In this document: positions 1 through 5,301 of the stretch, one piece after another
Layout: the number at the start of each line of letters is the position of its first letter
How positions within the stretch are numbered: position 1 is the first letter of the stretch
NCBI GenBank assembly: GCA_027295645.1
Contig: JAPUKM010000233.1
Coordinates: 1-5,449, forward strand
Direction: 5' to 3'
Source of the DNA: Chloroflexota bacterium
GTDB lineage: Bacteria; Chloroflexota; Dehalococcoidia; Lucifugimonadales; JAPUKM01
DNA: 5,449 nt
Notes under the pieces: generated by a model
The model's input: only the letters and a program-made list of their open reading frames with translations
Told to the model about the DNA's origin: nothing
Database searches by the model: none
Position numbers and translations under genes: made by a program

Positions 1-395
1 TGGCGGTGAACGTGCGGGGGCCGTATTTGACCTGCCGGCAGGTCCTGCCGACGATGATGGAGCAGCGCCGGGGTAGCATCATCAATATGGGGTCGCTGGC
101 GGGCACGCTCCCCAGAGCAGGTGGCAGCGACTACTGCAGCAGCAAGGCGGCCCTCAACATGCTCAGCCTCTGCCTGGCCGAGGAGGTGCGGGAGTACGGC
201 ATCGCGGTGAACGTCTTGAACCCGGGGGGAGTGAAGACCGAGGGGGCCGAGGCCGGCGAATGGCCGCCACCATGGGACGAGCGGGTGGAGCCGGAGGAGG
301 TCTGTCCAAGCGCGGTCTACCTTGCGCTACAGAGCGCGGGGACGCTCACGGGCCGCATTGTGGGGCGGGCGGAGTTCGGGAAGGGCTGGCCCTAG
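1..395 (+). CDS. Classical short-chain dehydrogenase/reductase (SDR), C-terminal part, 5' end outside window
   Basis: This is an NAD(P)-dependent oxidoreductase of the classical SDR family, a cytosolic Rossmann-fold enzyme; its substrate cannot be told. The reading frame is open from the left edge (full codons from base 3), so the nucleotide-binding N-terminus with its TGxxxGxG motif lies outside the window. About 130 residues are visible. They carry the structural Asn of the catalytic tetrad in VNVRGP (Asn codon 9-11), the catalytic Ser in NMGSLAG (Ser codon 93-95), and the YxxxK pair in YCSSK (Tyr codon 132-134, Lys codon 144-146). The PG motif follows in VNVLNPGG, then a short C-terminal end with the usual LTGR segment. 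All four catalytic residues are present, so the enzyme looks active. The stop is TAG at 393-395. The GTG at base 6 is internal, not the true start. A 142-nt spacer separates it from the next gene, so co-transcription is possible but not shown. Confidence 0.93.
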   Translation, partial: AVNVRGPYLTCRQVLPTMMEQRRGSIINMGSLAGTLPRAGGSDYCSSKAALNMLSLCLAEEVREYGIAVNVLNPGGVKTEGAEAGEWPPPWDERVEPEEVCPSAVYLALQSAGTLTGRIVGRAEFGKGWP

Positions 396-524
396 GCGAT
401 GGCGGGTGCCGTCTGCTGGTGATTTTGTGGGGCTTGCCATAGAATCCTAGCTGAAAACGGGTCGTCGGGGCAACGTTGTACACGCATACATACACCTTTC
501 GCAACGCTGAAAATATAGATGTAG

Positions 525-530
525 AGGAGG
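525..530 (+). promoter_or_regulatory. Strong ribosome binding site in the SDR-epimerase spacer
   Basis: AGGAGG lies 7 nt before the ATG at 538 and is the strongest Shine-Dalgarno match in the window, which fixes the epimerase start. The rest of the spacer (396-524) is less GC-rich from about 470 on and contains the palindrome CAACGTTG at 471-478. I see no pair of -35 and -10 boxes with good spacing. A promoter here is plausible from the base composition but is not demonstrated. Confidence 0.75.
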
Positions 531-537
531 GGAGAAA

Positions 538-1683
538 ATGGCGACCGCATTAGTTGTCGGAGGGACGGGACCGACGGGGCCGTACATCGTCAACGGGCTT
601 CTCAAGCGTGGCTACGAGGTGACGGTGCTGCACGGTGGCTTCCACGAGGCGGAGTTCGACGGGCCGGTGGAGCACATCCACACGGACCCCCATTTCAAGG
701 AGACGCTGGAGGAGGGTGTGGGGGACCGTGGCTGGTGGGACCTGATCGTGTTCACCTACGGGCGTCTGCGCATCGGGATCGAATTCGCCAAGGGACGCAC
801 GGGCAGGATCATAGGGGTGGGAACGGTGGATGGTGTGGCGAGACCGTCGGACCCGCGATGGGGCCTGCTTGGACGGCCGTTCAACGTCCGTGAGGATAAC
901 CTGGTGGCGGAGAACGACCTGGAGAACGCGAAGATGGGCGCCCGCATCGCCGAGGCCAGGGACTCGCTGTTTCAGGTCCACCGTGAGGGCCACTACAACG
1001 CCACGTATATGGGCTTTTCGGTCATCTACGGTCCGCGGGCGCAGGCACCCAGGGAGTGGCTCGTTATGCGGCGGATACTGGACGGCAGGAAGCGATTCAT
1101 GATTGCCGACGGGGGCGTCACTGTGCTACATCGTGGGTACGCCGAGAACGTGGCGCACGGGCTGTTGCTGGCGGTGGACAAGCCCGACATGGCCGCCGGA
1201 AAGGACTTCTGCGTCCTGGACCAGAGGCAGTTCACGGTGCGTCAGCGTATCGAGGCCATAGCCAAGTATATGGGGCATGAGTGGGAGATGGTGGACATGC
1301 CCTGGGAGTTCGCGATTCCAGCACAACTGAATTCGATGAGAAACAAGAGCCCGTGGGTGCGCAACGCCTCCCGTATCGAGGCGGACCTGGGCTATCGCGA
1401 CGTGGTGCCTGCAGAGGCGGCCCTCAAGAAGACGGTGGACTGGATCCTGGAGAACAGGCCCGAGCGCGGGGGAGAGGTGGAGGCACAGCTGGCCGATCCG
1501 TTCGACTATGAGAAGGAGGACCGGATACTGGACGCATGGGAGAGGGTGCGGGGACAGATGCAGGGTGAAATGAAGGAGATTGACTACCAGATGGCAGCAC
1601 CGGCCCACGCCTACAGGCATCCGAAGACTCCAGGCGAGGCCTGGCATCGCCCGGAGGAGGCCGCCGCGAAGGACAAGCGATGA
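538..1683 (+). CDS. Extended-SDR, NAD-dependent epimerase/dehydratase-like protein
   Basis: This 381-residue protein belongs to the extended SDR (NAD-dependent epimerase/dehydratase) superfamily; substrate and reaction are unknown. The glycine-rich dinucleotide loop is GGTGPTG at residues 8-14, after a beta strand and before helix YIVNGLLKRGYEV. The middle holds the family's YGP signature (VIYGPR, 162-167). The GYAENVAHG segment (200-208) corresponds to the usual D/E-N-V-A helix. The C-terminal part ends the fold with a SRIEADLGY motif (278-286), as in sugar-nucleotide epimerases, then a charged tail of about 70 residues. The usual catalytic YxxxK is not found. The position that should hold it, judged by distance to YGP, reads L128-E-N-A-K132, with Lys kept and Tyr replaced by Leu. 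It may use another base (Y153 and Y157 are near) or may have lost classical dehydrogenase chemistry. The start is set by AGGAGG 7 nt upstream. Its stop overlaps the start of the next gene. Confidence 0.88.
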   Translation: MATALVVGGTGPTGPYIVNGLLKRGYEVTVLHGGFHEAEFDGPVEHIHTDPHFKETLEEGVGDRGWWDLIVFTYGRLRIGIEFAKGRTGRIIGVGTVDGVARPSDPRWGLLGRPFNVREDNLVAENDLENAKMGARIAEARDSLFQVHREGHYNATYMGFSVIYGPRAQAPREWLVMRRILDGRKRFMIADGGVTVLHRGYAENVAHGLLLAVDKPDMAAGKDFCVLDQRQFTVRQRIEAIAKYMGHEWEMVDMPWEFAIPAQLNSMRNKSPWVRNASRIEADLGYRDVVPAEAALKKTVDWILENRPERGGEVEAQLADPFDYEKEDRILDAWERVRGQMQGEMKEIDYQMAAPAHAYRHPKTPGEAWHRPEEAAAKDKR

Positions 1684-2102
1684 TACTTCCAGACCATGTC
1701 CGCGCCTTTCTCACGGAGAATCACCGGGGAGTGGTGACCACCTTCCGCAAGAGCGGCGCGGCGCAGGTGAGCGTGGTCAGCTGCGGCCTCTATGGGGACG
1801 GTGTCGCCTTCACGACGACCGCCGACCGGGCCAAGATACCGAACCTGCGTCGCGATCCGCGCTGCACGCTGCTCGTGTCGCAGTCCGACTGGCGGGGCTA
1901 CGTGACGCTTGAGGGCCACGCACAGCTGCTGTCCCCGGAGAACACCGACGCCGAGGAGCTGCGGCTGGCCCTCCGCGGTGTGTACCGGGTCACGGGCGGC
2001 GGCGAACACCCCGACTGGGACGAGTACGACCAGGCGATGCGCGATCAGCGGAGGTCGGCGGTGGTGGTGGTGCCCGAGCACATCTACGGGAACAAGATAT
2101 AG
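1680..2102 (+). CDS. PPOX-class, probable F420-dependent split-barrel oxidoreductase
   Basis: This 140-residue protein has the size and pattern of the pyridoxamine 5'-phosphate oxidase-like split beta-barrel family, of the type usually annotated as probable F420-dependent enzyme. Visible family features are the N-terminal helix followed by GVVTTFRKSG (17-26), the strand DGVAFTTTADRAK (40-52) leading into NLRRDPR (55-61), and EGHAQLL (78-84). The K-x-x-N-L-R-R-D-P stretch is the conserved cofactor-phosphate region of this group. The C-terminus ends in a VPEHIYG-type strand. Members reduce or oxidise small organic substrates with a deazaflavin or flavin; neither cofactor nor substrate can be fixed from sequence alone, and FMN or heme binding is possible. 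The ATG overlaps the epimerase stop (ATGA, 1680-1683), and AAGGA at 1669-1673 lies 6 nt upstream, so translation is coupled. The two proteins probably serve one pathway. Confidence 0.87.
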   Translation: MILPDHVRAFLTENHRGVVTTFRKSGAAQVSVVSCGLYGDGVAFTTTADRAKIPNLRRDPRCTLLVSQSDWRGYVTLEGHAQLLSPENTDAEELRLALRGVYRVTGGGEHPDWDEYDQAMRDQRRSAVVVVPEHIYGNKI

Positions 2103-2106
2103 ACGG

Positions 2107-2146
2107 GGGTCAAGGGTGAGCGGGAGGGAAGGGCTCAGGGTGACCC
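2107..2146 (+). other. Imperfect hairpin directly after the PPOX stop codon
   Basis: GGGTCA (2107-2112) can pair with TGACCC (2141-2146), and TGAGC (2117-2121) with GCTCA (2133-2137), separated by a small asymmetric internal loop. The hairpin starts 5 nt after the stop codon. There is no run of T after it, so it is not a textbook intrinsic terminator; it could still protect the 3' end or pause transcription. An alternative pairing, AAGGGT (2112-2117) with ACCCTT (2143-2148), weakens the case for one fixed structure. Confidence 0.35.
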
Positions 2147-2187
2147 TTCAAGATGTGCGTAGCATGACGTAAGCCAGTATAGGCTAA

Positions 2188-2339
2188 ATGTCATTCTGAA
2201 GGAGTCCCGATTCACCGGGACGAACTGAAGAATCTAAGGCCTCTCGTACTAGTCTCCTGGTGCTGTTCGTTATGATGTATAGGTAGTGCTCCGCTCATGT
2301 GTCTTAGATTCTTCGTCGCTGTGCTCCTCAGAATGACAT
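2188..2339. repeat. Composite inverted-repeat element between convergent genes (MITE/REP-like)
   Basis: Two modules lie in inverted orientation. The outer ends ATGTCATTCTGA (2188-2199) and TCAGAATGACAT (2328-2339) are perfect 12-bp inverted repeats. The match goes on through GGAG (2201-2204) with CTCC (2324-2327) after one bulged base. The inner ends GAAGAATCTAAG (2227-2238) and CTTAGATTCTTC (2303-2314) are again a perfect 12-bp match. Between outer and inner pairs the left half carries its own hairpin, GTCCCG (2204-2209) with CGGGAC (2216-2221), where the right half has a shorter linker. The centre (2239-2302) is a 64-nt loop with no coding signal. The left half thus looks like one complete repeat unit, and the right half a shorter variant of it, inverted. 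Lying 86 nt after the PPOX stop and 29 nt from the end of aroE, it may act as a two-way terminator. I recall similar modules in Dehalococcoidia genomes, but that was not searched. Confidence 0.8.
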
Positions 2340-2358
2340 AGGGGGGAGCAGAATGACA
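2329..2358. repeat. Short direct repeat of the element's end (partial third copy)
   Basis: CAGAATGACA occurs at 2329-2338, as part of the right end of the inverted-repeat element, and again at 2349-2358, with a 20-nt period and a G-rich filler (GGGGGGAG, 2341-2348) between. The second copy has lost the rest of the module. It ends 10 nt before the aroE stop codon. It may be a remnant of another repeat unit or of slippage or duplication at the element's edge. Confidence 0.6.
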
Positions 2359-2368
2359 CAGGCAGGGC

Positions 2369-3232
2369 TCAGGACGATCGGTCATCAGCGATATGTAAGG
2401 CCCGCCGGGCAGCCTGGAACATGACCGTGAGCGGCGCCTCCTTGCCGGTCCATAGCTGAAAGGCCTCGGCTCCCTGGTAGATGAGCATGGGCAGTCCGCC
2501 CAGGGTGCGCGCCCCTGCCCTCTTGGCCTCCCGGAGCAGTGGCGTCTCCGGCGGGTTGTAGACGAGGTCGCAGACCAGGGCTCCCGGTGGGATGGAGGCG
2601 GACGGTATCGGCGACTGCTTCTCCCCGACGCTGTGGCGCAGGCCGAGGGTGGTGCAGTTGACGATGAGGTGCCATCCTCCACCGACGGCCAGGTCCGACG
2701 GCTCCAGCGATACGGCGGAGACAGGCGCTCCGTCGCCGAGGTCGGCGGCGAGCTGCCGCGCCCGCTCCGGTGTCCGGTTGGCGATGGTCAGCGCGGCCAC
2801 TCCCTGCTCCAGCAGGACGTGGGCCACCGCACGCGCCGCACCCCCGGCACCCAGAAGCAGGGCACGCTTCCCCGTGGGGTCGAACTCGCCATCCTCCCGA
2901 AGAGCGCGCAGGAACCCCGCCGTATCGGTGTTGTGGCCCTCCAGGAGGCCGTCGCGGTTGACGATGAGGTTGACCGCACCCACCCGCTGCGCGGGCTCCG
3001 AAAGCCGGTCAAGGAGGGGGATCACCGCCGCCTTGTGGGGCACGGTCACGCTGGCCCCCAGCGCATCGGGGGAGCGCAGGCCGGTGACGACTCCACCAAG
3101 AGCGTCGGGCGGCGTCTCCCACACCTCGAAGCGCACATCCAGGCCGTGGTGGTCGAAGGCCGCCTGCTGGAAGGCCGGGGAGACGGAGTGGCCCAGGGGA
3201 TAGCCGATGATACCCACCCTACGCATTGCCAC
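2369..3232 (-). CDS. aroE: Shikimate dehydrogenase (NADP+)
   Basis: AroE reversibly reduces 3-dehydroshikimate to shikimate with NADPH in the cytosol, a step toward chorismate and the aromatic amino acids. The 287-residue protein has the family's usual length and full motif order. GYPLGHSVSP (10-19) supplies the two substrate-binding Ser. VTVPHK (62-67) holds the catalytic Lys67, followed by GAVN (85-88). NTD (101-103) holds the catalytic Asp103, GAGGAARA (128-135) binds the dinucleotide, and NRTPER (152-157) favours NADP over NAD. Near the C-terminus are the YNPPETPLL and MLIYQGAEAFQLW blocks. One oddity: the usual Asn in NVTVPxK, a shikimate contact, is Ser61. The GTG start is chosen because a weak GGTGG lies 6 nt upstream; an ATG two codons further in (3226) is equally possible. 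The aminotransferase stop lies 26 nt upstream, so both are likely one transcript. The gene converges on the PPOX gene. Confidence 0.96.
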   Translation of the reverse strand: MAMRRVGIIGYPLGHSVSPAFQQAAFDHHGLDVRFEVWETPPDALGGVVTGLRSPDALGASVTVPHKAAVIPLLDRLSEPAQRVGAVNLIVNRDGLLEGHNTDTAGFLRALREDGEFDPTGKRALLLGAGGAARAVAHVLLEQGVAALTIANRTPERARQLAADLGDGAPVSAVSLEPSDLAVGGGWHLIVNCTTLGLRHSVGEKQSPIPSASIPPGALVCDLVYNPPETPLLREAKRAGARTLGGLPMLIYQGAEAFQLWTGKEAPLTVMFQAARRALHIADDRSS

Positions 3233-3258
3233 TCGTAACCACCGTTCGGAGGCCGGGA

Positions 3259-4701
3259 CTACGACCCCGGCGGGTACTCCTTTTCGATCTGGGTGAAAGA
3301 GTCGTCCAGGATACCGATCATATCGTCGATGATCTCCTTCGTGATGGTGAGGGGCGGCGACAGCATGATGGTGTCGCCGGCACGGATGGCCAGGCCGCTC
3401 TCCCGGACGATCTGGGTGAACCGCTTGGCGAAGTCGCCCTGGAGGCCGCCGGGGAACTTCTCCTTTGTCTTGCGGTCCTTGACGATCTCGATGGTCAGCA
3501 GGAGGCCAAGCCCGCCGCCCACGAAGCCGACCAGCGGGTGGTTCTCCTGGAGCACGGCCATGGCGCGGTCGTACAGGTAGCGTCCCATCCTGTCCGAGTT
3601 CTCTACAAGCCTCTCCCGCTCCATGATCTCCAGGTTCTTCAGTGCGGCGGTCATAACGGCCGGATGGCCGCCGTAGGTGACGCCGTGATGGAACATGGCA
3701 TCGTCACCCTCGGTGTCATCGAAGGTATCGGCGATCTCCTTGCTGGCGACGACGGCACCCACGGGCAGCTCGCCGCCGGTGAGCGCCTTGGCGACGGTCA
3801 TGATATCGGGATCGACGCCGAACCGCTCCATCCCGAACCAGGTCCCCAGCCGACCGAAGCCGCAGATGATCTCGTCGGCGATCAGGACGATGTCGTACTT
3901 ATCGCACAGCTCCCGGACCTGCGGCCAGTACTCGTCCGGCGGGATCTGGTTGCCGGAGGGGATGGGCGTGGCGATGAAGGCGGCGATGGTGTGCGGGTTC
4001 TCGCCCTCGATGATGTTCTCAAGCGACTTCACGCTGAGCATGCAGCAGTCGCTGTTGGTGCGGTCCTTGAAGCCCCAGGGACAGCGATAGCAGTATGGCG
4101 GGTCCACCTGGATGGCCGCCGGCGAGAGGGGGTCGAAGATGCCGTGGGCGGGCCGGCCACGGTTGCCCACGGCCATAGCCGTGGGGGTGGAGCCGTGGTA
4201 CTGGCCGCGGCGTGAGATGACCTTGGTCTTCATGTGGTTGCCGGAGATGTACTGGTACTGGCGTGCCATCTTGATGGCGATCTCCACGGCCTCCGAGCCG
4301 CCGCCGCAGAAGAAGGTGCGCTGGAGCGGCTCCGGGGTGAGATCGGCCAGCTTCTTGGAGAGGAGGATGGCGGGAATGGAGGCGTAGGCCCCGGAGTTGA
4401 CGTAGGCCAGGGTGGTCATCTGCTCGTTGACCGCCTGCGCCACCTCCGGCCAACGGTGGCCGATGTTCTTCAGGAAGAGCCCGGCCATGCCGTCGATATA
4501 CTTCTTGTTATCAATGTCGTAGAGATAGCAGCCCTCGCCCCGCACCATGATGTGGGGGCCGCCGGGGGTGGCGATGTCGGCAGTTTGATGGTTCTGGAGC
4601 CAGAAGTGCTGCCGCCACCAGTCGACGAGCTGCTCCACCTCCTGCTCGGAGTAGCTGTCCTTGATCCACCAGGCCGATTTGTCCGGATTGGGCTGTACCA
4701 T
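3259..4701 (-). CDS. Class III (omega-type) PLP-dependent aminotransferase
   Basis: This 480-residue enzyme belongs to fold-type I, class III aminotransferases, the group that includes beta-alanine, taurine, putrescine and 4-aminobutyrate transaminases. It would move an amino group, often a terminal one, to a keto acid such as pyruvate; the true substrate is not readable. The PLP Schiff-base Lys is K305 in TVAKALTGG. D276 in ADEIICGFGR contacts the pyridine nitrogen. GGGSEAVE (133-140) binds phosphate, YHG (168-170) stacks on the ring, and GVTYGGHP (340-347) contacts phosphate from the other subunit. Two points stand out. A Cys-rich segment has C204 and C207 in YCYRCPWG, then C219 and C220. 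The usual E-P motif after AAFIA reads T245-P, so the common Glu is missing. The N-terminus is rich in Trp and lacks a signal peptide, so the enzyme is cytosolic. The ATG at 4701 has AAGGA 9 nt upstream. It lies between yqgF (65 nt) and aroE (26 nt) on the same strand. Confidence 0.93.
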   Translation of the reverse strand: MVQPNPDKSAWWIKDSYSEQEVEQLVDWWRQHFWLQNHQTADIATPGGPHIMVRGEGCYLYDIDNKKYIDGMAGLFLKNIGHRWPEVAQAVNEQMTTLAYVNSGAYASIPAILLSKKLADLTPEPLQRTFFCGGGSEAVEIAIKMARQYQYISGNHMKTKVISRRGQYHGSTPTAMAVGNRGRPAHGIFDPLSPAAIQVDPPYCYRCPWGFKDRTNSDCCMLSVKSLENIIEGENPHTIAAFIATPIPSGNQIPPDEYWPQVRELCDKYDIVLIADEIICGFGRLGTWFGMERFGVDPDIMTVAKALTGGELPVGAVVASKEIADTFDDTEGDDAMFHHGVTYGGHPAVMTAALKNLEIMERERLVENSDRMGRYLYDRAMAVLQENHPLVGFVGGGLGLLLTIEIVKDRKTKEKFPGGLQGDFAKRFTQIVRESGLAIRAGDTIMLSPPLTITKEIIDDMIGILDDSFTQIEKEYPPGS

Positions 4702-4766
4702 GGCTCTTCTTCCTTATTGGCCTTTCGCGGGAGCTTCAATCGGGCCTGTCCCAAGCTCCTGCAATT

Positions 4767-5234
4767 CTAGTCGCTATGAGGGGCAGCGTCCATACCAGGC
4801 CCCCGATCCGGTTCCCGGTGGGCGTCAAGGTACGACTGGAGCAGCACCGCGGCCGCCGCGGCGTCCAGACGGGCACGGTTTCTGGAGGGAGCGACGCCGG
4901 CCTCCCGCAGACGCGTCTCCGCCTCTACGGTGGAGTACCGCTCGTCCCAGGTCTCCACGGGAACGTGGCTGGCGGCCCGGAGCGCATCGCAGAAGTCGAG
5001 GGTGAGCTGCGCCTGGGGGCCGACGGTCCCCTCCAGGGAGAGCGGCAGCCCGACGACGATGAGGCCGATCTCCTCCTCCCTTGCGATGGCAAGGATGGCG
5101 GCGATGTCCTCCTGGGGCGTCTTTACGGTGATGGTGGTGTACGGCGTGGCAAGGAGGCCGTCGGAGTCGCTGACGGCCAGGCCGGTGCGGCGCTGGCCCA
5201 CGTCCAGGCCGAGGGTTCGACTTTTTATTGTCAT
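4767..5234 (-). CDS. ruvX: YqgF/RuvX family RNase H-fold protein (putative Holliday junction resolvase / pre-16S rRNA nuclease)
   Basis: This is the YqgF/RuvX family, a small RNase H-like nuclease that is nearly universal in bacteria and linked to 5' end maturation of 16S rRNA; older annotation calls it a putative Holliday junction resolvase. With the ATG at 5234 the protein has 155 residues, slightly above the usual length. Motifs in order are LGLDVGQRRTGLAVSD (8-23) with the first acidic residue Asp11, LIVVGLPLSLEG (58-69), the signature WDERYST (96-102) with Glu98, and LDAAAAAVLLQ (123-133) with Asp124, the last acidic residue. All catalytic acids are present. The start is chosen because the fold begins right after it; no good ribosome binding site is seen. 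The frame is open upstream to a GTG at 5321, and an ATG at 5300 sits one base after the stop of the upstream gene (TAGCATG), so a 177-residue form made by coupled re-initiation is possible. The polar tail after residue 140 is probably disordered. Confidence 0.94.
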   Translation of the reverse strand: MTIKSRTLGLDVGQRRTGLAVSDSDGLLATPYTTITVKTPQEDIAAILAIAREEEIGLIVVGLPLSLEGTVGPQAQLTLDFCDALRAASHVPVETWDERYSTVEAETRLREAGVAPSRNRARLDAAAAAVLLQSYLDAHREPDRGPGMDAAPHSD

Positions 5235-5301
5235 GGTTTGGCGGATTAGCGGATGAAAGGATGTACTTTCAGGCATGGCGCGATCGCTGGGGTGTGCCAT
5301 G

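Noticed and set aside
396..524. Candidate sigma70 promoter before the epimerase-like gene (TTGTAC at 476-481, TATAGA at 514-519)
   Set aside because: The spacing between the boxes is far from 17 nt, and TATAGA would put the transcript start on top of the ribosome binding site.
1611..2081. Minus-strand frame of 156 codons opposite the PPOX gene
   Set aside because: It is antisense to a recognisable PPOX-family gene; its His and Arg-rich product has no motif and no ribosome binding site.
2188..2358. CRISPR array or insertion sequence
   Set aside because: The repeats are inverted rather than regularly spaced direct repeats with unique spacers, and the element encodes no transposase.
2212..2682. 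Minus-strand frame running from aroE into the repeat element
   Set aside because: It is a shifted frame of aroE and continues through the inverted repeat; its composition is Ser and Arg-rich and no start signal is seen.
2592..3238. Two plus-strand open frames of about 200 codons opposite aroE
   Set aside because: AroE motifs on the minus strand explain the region; the plus-strand products are Arg, Ser and Pro-rich and resemble no family.
3226..4215. Long plus-strand open frame of 329 codons opposite the aminotransferase
   Set aside because: The minus-strand product has complete class III aminotransferase motifs across the same bases; the plus-strand product is an Asp, Gly and Val-rich shadow without known motifs, typical of the antisense of a GC-rich gene.
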